64,000 nucleotides of DNA, from the NCBI RefSeq assembly GCF_000720635.1, contig NZ_JOCF01000007.1, positions 62,001-126,000 on the forward strand. The letters run 5' to 3'. Source of the DNA: Streptomyces sp. NRRL WC-3742. Its GTDB lineage: Bacteria > Actinomycetota > Actinomycetes > Streptomycetales > Streptomycetaceae. The notes beneath the pieces are model-generated. The model made no database searches. It was not told the DNA's origin and saw nothing but the letters and a program-made list of their open reading frames with translations. This document shows positions 1-7,618 of the stretch, piece after piece. The first letter of the stretch is position 1; every line of letters begins with the position of its first letter. Made by a program: the position numbers and the translations under genes.

Positions 1-1
1 C

Positions 2-664
2 GGCACGATCGAGCTGCGCGCCGACTCGCCGACCGGAACGCTCGTCTCCACCATCGCCGTCCCGGCCACCGGCGGATGGGAGACCTTCGCCGCCACGGCG
101 CCCGTCCCGGTCGCCGACCCCGGCGGCAGCCACACCCTGTACGCGGTGTTCCGGGCCACGGGGGCGTCCTCGTTCAACGTGAACTCCTTCACCTTCGGCG
201 GCAAGGGCGTCTCCGTGACGACCGGCCCGCAGGCCGGTGGCAGGTACGTGGTGACGAACGCGGGCAACGGCAAGGCCGTCGACGTGCGGGCGGCGTCCAC
301 GGACGAGGGCGCCGCGGTCGTCCAGACCCCGAACACCGGTGGGACCTCCCAGCAGTGGACGCTGAACGACGCCGGGAACGGGGCGTTCACGCTGAAGCCG
401 CTGAACAGCGGCAAGTGCCTGGACCTGCCGGGCGACAAGGTCTCCACGGAGGGCGCCTTGGTCCAGCAGTGGACCTGCTGGGGCGGTGACAACCAGAAGT
501 GGAAGGTGGAGCCCGTAGGCGCCGACGCCTTCCGGATCGTGTCGGCGGCCAGCGGCAAGTGCCTGGACGTGCCGGGCGCCACCGGCGCCGACGGGGTCCA
601 GCTGGAGCAGTACACCTGCAACGGCACCCCCGCCCAGCAGTGGAAGTTGAGCAAGGTCAACTGA
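2..664 (+). CDS. Secreted carbohydrate-binding protein, CBM6 plus ricin-type CBM13, 5' end missing
   Basis: The frame is open from the left edge and stops at TGA 662-664, so only the last 220 residues are visible. The first 70 or so look like the end of a CBM6-type jelly roll (strand pattern around TGGWETF and SSFNVNSFTF). The rest is a ricin-type beta-trefoil with the repeated Q-x-W signatures SQQWTL, NQKWKV and AQQWKL and paired cysteines. In this family such modules anchor secreted glycosidases to polysaccharide. The catalytic part lies outside the window, so the enzyme activity is unknown. The trefoil is very similar to the one ending the next gene, which suggests module duplication. A strong hairpin follows the stop. 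Confidence 0.85.
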   Translation, partial: GTIELRADSPTGTLVSTIAVPATGGWETFAATAPVPVADPGGSHTLYAVFRATGASSFNVNSFTFGGKGVSVTTGPQAGGRYVVTNAGNGKAVDVRAASTDEGAAVVQTPNTGGTSQQWTLNDAGNGAFTLKPLNSGKCLDLPGDKVSTEGALVQQWTCWGGDNQKWKVEPVGADAFRIVSAASGKCLDVPGATGADGVQLEQYTCNGTPAQQWKLSKVN

Positions 665-669
665 CCGGT

Positions 670-702
670 GACCCGGCGCCCACCCGCGGTGGGCGCCGGG
701 TC
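670..702 (+). terminator. Hairpin terminator after the CBM6/CBM13 gene
   Basis: A perfect 15-bp inverted repeat (670-684 with 688-702) with a 3-base loop begins 5 bases after the stop codon. It is followed by a short T/C-rich stretch but no real T run, as is usual for actinomycete terminators. It separates this gene from the ThuA-domain gene starting at 754. Confidence 0.75.
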
Positions 703-753
703 CTTCCCCCAGCCCTCTCCCGGCCCCTCCTGCTCCCCTCCCTAGGAGTTCGC

Positions 754-1974
754 ATGCTCCCCCTCGGAAGGCTCCTGCCCGCGCTGGGCCTCGGCCTCGC
801 ACTCACCCTCACCGTCCCCGCAGCCTCCTCCGCGGCCGATGCCGCCCCGCCCACCTTCAAGGTGCTCGTCTTCTCCAAGACCAGCGGTTGGCGGCACGAC
901 TCGATCCCCACCGCCGTCCAGACCCTCAAGGACCTCGGCGCCGCGAACGGCTTCACGGTCGACGCCACCGAGGACGACACCGTGTTCACCCCCGCCAACC
1001 TCGCCAACTACCAGGCGGTCGTCTTCGCCCTCACCACGGGCGACGTCCTCAACACCACCGAGAAAGCCGCCTTCGAGGGCTACATCCGCGCCGGCGGCGG
1101 CTACGCGGGCATCCACTCCGCCTCCGACACCGAGTACCAGTGGCCCTTCTACGGCCAGGTCGTCGGCGCGTACTTCAAGAGCCACCCCGAGGAGCAGCAG
1201 GCCACGGTGGTCGTCGAGGACCGGACCAACCCCAGCACCGCCCACCTGCCCGCCACCTGGAGCCGATGGGACGAGTGGTACAACTTCCGCACGAACCCCC
1301 GGGGCTCCGTCCACGTCCTCGCCTCCGTCGACGAGTCCACCTACGACCCGGGGGACCGGATGGGCGACCACCCCATCACCTGGTGCCAGAACGTCCAGGG
1401 CGGCCGGTCCTGGTACACCGGGATGGGCCACACGGTGGAGTCCTACAAGGACCCCGCCTTCCGGGCCATGCTCCTCGGCGGCATCCGCCTGGCGGCGGGT
1501 GCGGTCCAGGCCGACTGCAGTCCGCCGGGACCGGTGGGCCCGGTGGGCGCCGGTACGTTCACCGTGACGAACGCGGCCAGCGGCAAGGCCGTTGACGCGC
1601 TGTCCGCACCGGTGGAGGATGGCGCTGCGGTCGTCCAGAACCCGTCCAACGGCAGCGCCTCCCAGCGGTGGCGCCTGAGCGACGCCGGGAACGGCGCGTT
1701 CACGCTGACGGCGGCCGGCGGCCGGTGCCTCGACGTGCCCGGCGACAGCACCACGGCGGACGGCGCCCTTCTCCAGCAGTGGACCTGCTGGGGCGGTCCC
1801 AACCAGAGCTGGCGGGTGGAGCCCTCCGGCTCGGGCGTGTACCGCCTCGTGTCGGTGGCCGGCGGCAAGTGCCTGGACGTGCCCGGCGCCACCACCGCCG
1901 ACGGCATCCAGCTGAACCAGTACACCTGCAACGGCACCCCCGCCCAGCAGTGGAAGCTCACCCGGGTCGACTGA
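754..1974 (+). CDS. Secreted ThuA-domain protein with C-terminal ricin-type lectin
   Basis: 406 residues. The ATG at 754 is preferred because AGGAG lies at 744-748 and the protein then opens with a signal peptide (MLPLGRLLPALGLGLALTLT, Ala-rich cleavage region). Residues about 30-250 form a ThuA-like, class I glutamine-amidotransferase-like fold (KVLVFSKTSGWRHDSI, GGGYAGIHSASDTEY, TWCQNVQGGRSWYTGMGH). ThuA domains are linked to trehalose and other carbohydrate metabolism, but their chemistry is poorly defined. Residues about 265-406 are a CBM13 trefoil with SQRWRL, NQSWRV and AQQWKL. The ThuA-plus-lectin layout is common in secreted Streptomyces proteins and suggests a role at extracellular polysaccharide. 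The substrate cannot be told from the sequence. Confidence 0.85.
   Translation: MLPLGRLLPALGLGLALTLTVPAASSAADAAPPTFKVLVFSKTSGWRHDSIPTAVQTLKDLGAANGFTVDATEDDTVFTPANLANYQAVVFALTTGDVLNTTEKAAFEGYIRAGGGYAGIHSASDTEYQWPFYGQVVGAYFKSHPEEQQATVVVEDRTNPSTAHLPATWSRWDEWYNFRTNPRGSVHVLASVDESTYDPGDRMGDHPITWCQNVQGGRSWYTGMGHTVESYKDPAFRAMLLGGIRLAAGAVQADCSPPGPVGPVGAGTFTVTNAASGKAVDALSAPVEDGAAVVQNPSNGSASQRWRLSDAGNGAFTLTAAGGRCLDVPGDSTTADGALLQQWTCWGGPNQSWRVEPSGSGVYRLVSVAGGKCLDVPGATTADGIQLNQYTCNGTPAQQWKLTRVD
1550..1974 (+). repeat. Ricin/CBM13 module duplicated from 240-664
   Basis: The last 425 bases of the ThuA gene and the last 425 bases of the gene ending at 664 are near-copies at both DNA and protein level. Long exact runs occur around the LQQWTCWGG and NGTPAQQWK codons, and the two copies differ in length by about one codon. 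They are direct repeats about 1.3 kb apart, so recombination between them could delete the ThuA gene. Confidence 0.7.
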
Positions 1975-2052
1975 CCCGCCCGATCCCCCGGCGTCCGACC
2001 TCCCCCCGGCGGGCGCCGGGCCCCCACCACCAGCACAGCGGAAAGGGATGAG

Positions 2053-3240
2053 ATGAGGTACGTGCCAGGGCAGGGCGCCGGGCCGGTCGGCGTCTGGTTC
2101 ATCGGGGCGCGGGGGTCCGTCGCCACCACGGCCGTCGTGGGGGCGGCCGCGATCGGTCTGGGCCTGGTGCCGCCGACCGGCATGGTCGGCGAACTCCCCG
2201 AGTTCGCCGACGCGGGCCTGACGCCCGTCGGCCGACTGGTCTTCGGAGGCCACGACGTGGTCACCACCCCCCTGCCCAAGCGGGCCGAGCAGCTCGCCGA
2301 CGGCGGCGTGTTCTCCCCGGCGCTTCTGGGCCCCGTCGCCCACGCGCTCCGCTGCGCCGACCAGGAGATCCGGGCGGGAGCCCCCGGAACACCGGGTGAC
2401 GAGCCCCAGGCGACCGTGGCGGCCGCGCTGACCGAGGACATGGTGTCCTTCCGGGAACGGAACCGGCTGGGTCAGGTCGTGGTCGTCAACGTCTCCTCGA
2501 CGGAACCACCGATGCCCATCCTGTCCGTGCACCACAGCGCCGCCGAGCTGGAACGGGCCCTGGCCGGTGCCCCCGACGTCCTGCCGCCGAGTTCGCTGTA
2601 CGCCTACGCGGCGCTGAAGTCCGGCTGCGGCTACGTGGACTTCACCCCGTCGCCGGGCATCCGGGTCCCGGCGCTGCGCCGGCTCGCCCACGAGCTGCGG
2701 CTGCCGTACGCGGGCAGCGACGGCAAGACGGGGGAGACGCTGGTGCGGGCCGCGCTGGGCCCGATGTTCGCCCACCGGGCGCTGCGGGTGCGGTCCTGGT
2801 CCGGGACGAACCTGCTGGGCGGGGGAGACGGTGCGACGCTGGCGGAGCCGGAAGCGGCCGCCAGCAAGAACGCCTCCAAGAGCAGCGGCCTGACCGCCAT
2901 GCTGGGAGCCCGGGTCGAGGGCCGGACCCACATCGACTACGTGCCCAGCATGGGCGAGCGCAAGACGGCCTGGGACCACATCGCCTTCCAAGGGTTCCTC
3001 GGCACCCCGATGACGATGCAGTTCACCTGGCAGGGCGTCGACTCCGCGCTGGCCGCACCACTCGTCCTGGACCTGGCCCGGTTCCTCGCCCGCGCCCGGG
3101 AACTGGGCGCCACCGGGCCGCAGGAACAGCTCGCCTTCTTCTTCAAGGACCCCGTACGGGCCGAGAGGACGGACGGCGAGCACCGGCTCGTCACCCAGTT
3201 CGAGACGCTGCGCGCCTGGTACCGGGACGCACGGTCGTGA
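2053..3240 (+). CDS. myo-Inositol-1-phosphate-synthase-like NAD-dependent cyclase
   Basis: 395 residues. The start has AAAGGG upstream and opens on a Rossmann strand (VGVWFIGARGSVATTA). Family features of inositol-3-phosphate synthase are visible: GGHD near residue 75, NVSSTEPP, SDGKTGETLVR, SWSGTNLLGGGDG, the Lys-rich SKNASKSS segment and DYVPSMGERKTAWDH. The family uses NAD transiently to cyclise glucose 6-phosphate to inositol phosphate. Here it is the first gene of an ebo-type operon, overlapping the prenyltransferase gene by 4 bases (GTGA), so a dedicated role with that operon is more likely than housekeeping inositol supply. The actual substrate is not known. Confidence 0.85.
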   Translation: MRYVPGQGAGPVGVWFIGARGSVATTAVVGAAAIGLGLVPPTGMVGELPEFADAGLTPVGRLVFGGHDVVTTPLPKRAEQLADGGVFSPALLGPVAHALRCADQEIRAGAPGTPGDEPQATVAAALTEDMVSFRERNRLGQVVVVNVSSTEPPMPILSVHHSAAELERALAGAPDVLPPSSLYAYAALKSGCGYVDFTPSPGIRVPALRRLAHELRLPYAGSDGKTGETLVRAALGPMFAHRALRVRSWSGTNLLGGGDGATLAEPEAAASKNASKSSGLTAMLGARVEGRTHIDYVPSMGERKTAWDHIAFQGFLGTPMTMQFTWQGVDSALAAPLVLDLARFLARARELGATGPQEQLAFFFKDPVRAERTDGEHRLVTQFETLRAWYRDARS

Positions 3241-4097
3241 CCGGCCTGCGCGTGCTCGCGGAGCTTGTCCGGGCCCCGGCGGCGCTCACCGTCCTGGGCG
3301 ACACCCTCACCGGCGCCGCCGCCGCGGGCCGCGGCCACGGCCTGCGCGCGGTGCGCCTCGCGGCGGCCTCCACCTGCCTCTACTGGGCGGGAATGGCACT
3401 GAACGACTACGCCGACCGCCACGTCGACGCCGAGGAGCGGCCCGAGCGCCCCATCCCCTCCGGCCGGACCAGCCCCGGCACGGCCCTCGCCACCGCCTCC
3501 GCCCTCACCGGAGCGGGCCTGGCCCTGGCCACCGGCAGCACCACCCTGCCGATCGCCCTGCCGCTCGCGGCGACCGTCTGGGCCTACGACCTGAAGCTGA
3601 AGAACACCCCCTACGGACCGGCGGCCATGGCCGCCGCCCGGGCACTCGACGTGCTCCTGGGGGCGGGAACGGCCCGGTGGCGCGACGCGGCCCCCGCCGC
3701 CACCGTGATCGCCGGCCACACGTACGCGATCACCATGGTGAGCCGCCGCGAGGTGCACGGTGCGACCGCCTCCCTCCCCGCCGCAGCGCTGGCCGCCACC
3801 GCGACCCTGAGCCTGGGAGCCGCCGGCCTGTGCCCGCCCGGCGCGGCCCCCGCGCACCGCGCGACGTCCACGGCCCTGCTCGGCGGCTACCTACTGGCGG
3901 CCGGGTCCGCGCAGCTGGCCGCCACCGTCCGCCCCGACGCCGCGCACCTGAGACGGGCCGTCGGCGCCGGGATCCACGCCATGATCCCGCTGCAGGCGGC
4001 CCTGATCGCGCGCACCGGCCGCCTGCGCGCCGCGCTCCCGCTGCTGGCCGCCTACCCGCTGGCCAGGGGCCTGGCCCGAAGGGTCTCCCCGACCTGA
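3237..4097 (+). CDS. eboC: UbiA-superfamily prenyltransferase-like membrane protein (EboC/SCO3242 type)
   Basis: 286 residues, GTG start overlapping the previous stop by 4 bases. It is strongly hydrophobic with about seven to eight membrane spans. The UbiA-type Asp-rich motif is present (NDYADRHVDAEERPERPIPSG, near residues 57-76) as is the second polar loop YDLKLKN near residue 120. UbiA enzymes transfer prenyl groups to aromatic or polyol acceptors at the membrane. EboC proteins are the UbiA-like members of the ebo cluster, which has been linked in cyanobacteria to moving a metabolite precursor to the periplasm. The gene order cyclase then UbiA-like protein suggests that the cyclic polyol product is the acceptor, which is inference. 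Confidence 0.85.
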   Translation: MTGLRVLAELVRAPAALTVLGDTLTGAAAAGRGHGLRAVRLAAASTCLYWAGMALNDYADRHVDAEERPERPIPSGRTSPGTALATASALTGAGLALATGSTTLPIALPLAATVWAYDLKLKNTPYGPAAMAAARALDVLLGAGTARWRDAAPAATVIAGHTYAITMVSRREVHGATASLPAAALAATATLSLGAAGLCPPGAAPAHRATSTALLGGYLLAAGSAQLAATVRPDAAHLRRAVGAGIHAMIPLQAALIARTGRLRAALPLLAAYPLARGLARRVSPT

Positions 4098-4142
4098 GCG
4101 CGCCGTGACCGCCGTCGACCCCCACCCCCACGGGAGAACCCC

Positions 4143-5003
4143 TTGCGCATCTTCGACCCCCACATCCACATGACCTCCCGCACCACCGACGACTACCGGG
4201 CGATGCACGCCGCCGGCGTCCGCGCCCTCGTCGAACCCGCCTTCTGGCTCGGCCAGCCGCGCACCTCGCCCGCGAGCTTCCGCGACTACTTCGACGCCCT
4301 GATCGGATGGGAGCCCTACCGGGCCGCCCAGTACGGGATCCAGCACTTCTGCACCATCGCGCTCAACCCCAAGGAGGCCAACGACCCCCGCTGCACACCG
4401 GTCCTCGACGACCTGCCCCGCTACCTGGCCAAGGACCGCGTCGTCGCCGTCGGCGAGATCGGCTTCGACTCGATGACCGGCGCCGAGGAAAGCGCCTTCA
4501 CCGCGCAGCTCGCCCTCGCCCGCGAGCACGCCCTTCCCGCCCTGGTCCACACCCCGCACCGGGACAAGGCCGTCGGCACCGTCCGCACCCTCGAACTCGT
4601 GCACGCCGACGGCATCGACCCCGCCATGGTGGCCGTCGACCACCTCAACGAGGTCACCGCGCCCCTGGTCGCCGACTCCGGCTGCTGGATGGGATTCTCC
4701 ATCTACCCCGACACCAAGATGGACCCGGACCGCATGGTGCGCATCCTCCAGGAACACGGCACCGATCGCGTCCTCGTCAACTCCGCCGCCGACTGGGGCC
4801 ACAGCGACCCGCTGCTCACCCGGGCCACCGCGGACGCGATGCTCGCCGCGGGCTTCACCGAGGACGATGTCGAGCAGGTGCTGTGGCGCAACCCGGTCGC
4901 GTTCTACGGGCAGAGCGGCCGCCTCACCCTGGAGCCCGAGCCAGACCGGTCGGCCGCCGACCTGGTGTTCGCCGGGAACTCCGTGCGCAGGGGCGGCAGC
5001 TGA
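4143..5003 (+). CDS. eboB: TatD-like metal-dependent hydrolase (EboB type)
   Basis: 286 residues from a TTG start at 4143, chosen because GGGAGA lies at 4132-4137 and the protein then begins MRIFDPHIHM, placing the metal-binding HxH at the end of the first barrel strand as in the amidohydrolase/TatD fold. Other likely ligands are the Glu in VAVGEIGFD, the His in LVHTPHRD and the His in VDHLNE. TatD family members are metal-dependent hydrolases or nucleases. EboB is the TatD-like member of the ebo cluster. The stop overlaps the eboE start by one base. The true substrate is unknown. Confidence 0.85.
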   Translation: MRIFDPHIHMTSRTTDDYRAMHAAGVRALVEPAFWLGQPRTSPASFRDYFDALIGWEPYRAAQYGIQHFCTIALNPKEANDPRCTPVLDDLPRYLAKDRVVAVGEIGFDSMTGAEESAFTAQLALAREHALPALVHTPHRDKAVGTVRTLELVHADGIDPAMVAVDHLNEVTAPLVADSGCWMGFSIYPDTKMDPDRMVRILQEHGTDRVLVNSAADWGHSDPLLTRATADAMLAAGFTEDDVEQVLWRNPVAFYGQSGRLTLEPEPDRSAADLVFAGNSVRRGGS

Positions 5004-6187
5004 TGCGCCTGAAGCACCGCAGCGGCGAGACCGTGCACCTCGGCTACTGCACCAACGTGCACCCGGCCGAGGACCTGGCCGGCATCCTCGGACAGCTCGA
5101 CACCTTCGCCGTCCCCGTGCGCGAGCGCCTGGGGGAGCCCACGCTCGGCGTCGGGCTCTGGCTCGCCCACCGCGTCGCCGCCGAGCTCGCCGCCGACCCG
5201 CACGCCGTGCTGCGGCTGCGCGCCGAACTCGCCGCCCGCGGGCTGGAGGTCGTCACCCTCAACGGCTTCCCCTACCAGGGGTTCCACCAGCCGGTGGTCA
5301 AGCACGCGGTGTACCGGCCCGACTGGTCCTCGCCCCAGCGACTCCACTACACCTGGGACCTGGCCCGGATCCTGGCGTGGCTCCTGCCCGACGACGTGAC
5401 CGAGGGCACCATCTCCACCCTCCCGCTCGGCTGGAGCGATGGCTGGACCAGGGAGCACCAGGCCCTGGCGCACCGCCACCTCGACCTCCTCGGCGCGGAG
5501 CTCACCGGCATCCTCCTGCGGACCGGATGCACCATCCGGGTCGCCCTGGAACCGGAACCCGGCTGCCTGATCGAGACGACCGGCCAGGCCGTCCACCACC
5601 TCTCCGCCCTCGACCCGGACCACTTCGGCCTCTGCCTCGACGTCTGCCACCTGGCCGTCGCCTTCGAGGACCCCGAGGCGGCCGTGGCCGAACTGGACCG
5701 GGCCGGCATCACCGTCCTGAAAGCCCAGGTCTCCTGCGCCCTCCACGCGTCCTCCCCAGCGGACCCCGCCACCCGCAGCGCTCTGACGGCCTTCGACGAG
5801 CCCAGGTTCCTGCACCAGACCCGACAGGCCGACCGGCCGCAGGACGGGACGGACGACCTGGCGCAGGCCCTGGCCGGCCCCACGGCGCTGAGCGGCGGCA
5901 GCCCGTGGCGCACCCACTTCCACATCCCCGTGCACGCGGACCCCGCACCCCCATTGGCCACCACCCGCCCGGTGCTCCAACAGGCGCTCGCCGCCCTGCT
6001 CGGCGGCGAACGGGCCCGGACCCGCCACCTCGACGTCGAGACCTACACCTGGTCCGTGCTCCCCGAGCCGCCACGGAGCAGCGCCGACCTCGTCGACGGG
6101 ATCGCCGCCGAACTCGACTGGACCCGCCGGGAACTGGCCCGGCTCGGGCTGACCGCATCCCCGTCGACGCAGAGCAGGAGGACGTGA
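5003..6187 (+). CDS. eboE: EboE-like metabolite-traffic protein, TIM-barrel sugar isomerase fold
   Basis: 394 residues. The open frame extends upstream, but the ATG at 5003 (TGATG junction with the previous stop) gives the expected N-terminus MRLKHRSGETVHLGYCTNVHPAEDL, a hallmark opening of EboE proteins. Barrel features of the xylose isomerase/AP-endonuclease superfamily follow: NGFPYQGFH, the acidic ligand in ALEPEPGCLIET, and the His/Asp pair in CLDVCHLAVAFED. EboE lies in ebo clusters of bacteria and algae. A role in handling or export of a precursor has been proposed, and the catalysed reaction is not established. The stop overlaps the next ATG by one base. Confidence 0.85.
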   Translation: MRLKHRSGETVHLGYCTNVHPAEDLAGILGQLDTFAVPVRERLGEPTLGVGLWLAHRVAAELAADPHAVLRLRAELAARGLEVVTLNGFPYQGFHQPVVKHAVYRPDWSSPQRLHYTWDLARILAWLLPDDVTEGTISTLPLGWSDGWTREHQALAHRHLDLLGAELTGILLRTGCTIRVALEPEPGCLIETTGQAVHHLSALDPDHFGLCLDVCHLAVAFEDPEAAVAELDRAGITVLKAQVSCALHASSPADPATRSALTAFDEPRFLHQTRQADRPQDGTDDLAQALAGPTALSGGSPWRTHFHIPVHADPAPPLATTRPVLQQALAALLGGERARTRHLDVETYTWSVLPEPPRSSADLVDGIAAELDWTRRELARLGLTASPSTQSRRT

Positions 6188-7557
6188 TGGCCGTCGTGGT
6201 CCTGGACGTCGTCGGCCTCACCCCGCGCGCGCTCGCCGACATGCCGCGCCTGCGGGCCGTGGCCGAGGGCGGATTCCTCGCCGAGCTGGACACCGTGCTG
6301 CCGGCGGTCACGTGCTCGGTCCAGTCCACCTTCCTGACCGGGGAACTGCCCGCCGGGCACGGCATCGTCGGCAACGGCTGGTACGACCGCGAGATGGGCG
6401 AGATCGCGTTCTGGCGCCAGCACCACCGGCTCGTCCGGGGAGAGAAGGTCTGGCAGGCGGCGCGGCGCACCCACCCCGGCCTGAAGGTCGCCAACATCTG
6501 CTGGTGGTACGCCATGGGCGCCGACGTCGACATCACCGTCACCCCGCGACCGGTCTACCACTACGACGGCCGCAAGTCCCCCGACTGCTACACCGATCCG
6601 CCCGCACTGCGCGAGGAGCTGACCGCGGAACTCGGCCGCTTCCCGCTCTTCGACTACTGGGGCCCGAAGGCGGGCATCGCCTCCTCCCGCTGGATCATCG
6701 CGGCCGCCCGGCGGGTCGTCGACCGGCACAACCCCGACCTGACCTTCGTCTACGTCCCCCACCTCGACTACGACCTCCAGCGCCACGGCCCGAACTCGCC
6801 GCAGGCCCGCACCGCCGCGCGTGAACTCGACACGCTCCTGGGCCCGTTCATCGACGAGCTGCGCGCCCGGGGAACGACGGTCGTGGCGCTGAGCGAGTAC
6901 GGCATCACCGAGGTGCGGCGCCCCGTCGACGTCAACCGGGTGCTGCGCCGGGCGGGCCTGCTGAACGTCCACACCCAGCAGGGCATGGAGTACCTCGACC
7001 CGTGGACGTCCCGCGCCTTCGCCACACCTGACCACCAGGTGGCGCACGTGTACGTGGCCGATCCCGCCGATCTGGAGCGGGTACGGGAGGTGCTGCTGAA
7101 GACCGAAGGCGTGGACCAGGTCCTGGACCGCGACGGACAGGCGAAGGCCGGCGTCGACCACGACCGCGGCGGTGACCTGCTGGCGATCGCCTCCGCCGAC
7201 AGCTGGTTCACCTACTACTACTGGCTGGACGACGAGCGCGCACCGGACTTCGCCCACGGCGTGGAGATCCACCGCAAACCGGGCTACGACCCGGCCGAGC
7301 TCTTCTTCGACCCGGCCGACCCGCTGGTCATGGCCCGCGCCGCGATGGCACTGGCCAAGCTGAAGCTGGGCATCCGCGGCACCATGTCGGTGGTGCCCAT
7401 CGACCCGACCTGCGTCCGCGGCAGCCACGGCCGCCTCCCGGACGACCCGCAGGACGCCCCCGTCCTGCTCTGCTCCAGCCGCGAGCACGCGCGCGACCGC
7501 TTCCACGCCACCGACGTGAAGCGGTTCCTGCTCTCGTGCCTGGACGTCGAGCAGTGA
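6187..7557 (+). CDS. eboF: Alkaline-phosphatase/nucleotide-pyrophosphatase family protein (EboF type)
   Basis: 456 residues. The ATG at 6187 is preceded by AGGAGG at 6176-6181 and overlaps the eboE stop. The fold signature is VVVLDVVGLTPRAL (metal-binding Asp at residue 6), then a nucleophile region CSVQSTFLTGELPAGHGIVGN, YVPHLDYDLQRHGP (Asp and His ligands), a modified LSEYGIT where other members have SDHG, and a late His in DHQVAHVYV. Relatives cleave phosphodiester or phosphomonoester bonds with two metals. As the last gene of the operon it may remove phosphate or a phospho-linked carrier from the exported precursor, which is inference. No signal peptide is seen. It converges on the kinase gene that ends at 7619. 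Confidence 0.82.
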   Translation: MAVVVLDVVGLTPRALADMPRLRAVAEGGFLAELDTVLPAVTCSVQSTFLTGELPAGHGIVGNGWYDREMGEIAFWRQHHRLVRGEKVWQAARRTHPGLKVANICWWYAMGADVDITVTPRPVYHYDGRKSPDCYTDPPALREELTAELGRFPLFDYWGPKAGIASSRWIIAAARRVVDRHNPDLTFVYVPHLDYDLQRHGPNSPQARTAARELDTLLGPFIDELRARGTTVVALSEYGITEVRRPVDVNRVLRRAGLLNVHTQQGMEYLDPWTSRAFATPDHQVAHVYVADPADLERVREVLLKTEGVDQVLDRDGQAKAGVDHDRGGDLLAIASADSWFTYYYWLDDERAPDFAHGVEIHRKPGYDPAELFFDPADPLVMARAAMALAKLKLGIRGTMSVVPIDPTCVRGSHGRLPDDPQDAPVLLCSSREHARDRFHATDVKRFLLSCLDVEQ

Positions 7558-7618
7558 GGCCCGTCGCGCGACACAACGGGGGAGGGAGAGGGGGAGAGAG
7601 GCCGGTCGGTTGGCCGGG

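Noticed and set aside
2005..2020. GC-rich inverted repeat CCCGGCGGGCGCCGGG after the ThuA gene
   Set aside because: The arms leave almost no loop and the region is uniformly GC-rich; not convincing as a terminator.
742..3183. 813-codon open frame on the minus strand
   Set aside because: Antisense shadow of the ThuA and synthase genes; Gly/Arg-rich reading with no motif, while the plus-strand genes have starts, ribosome sites and family motifs.
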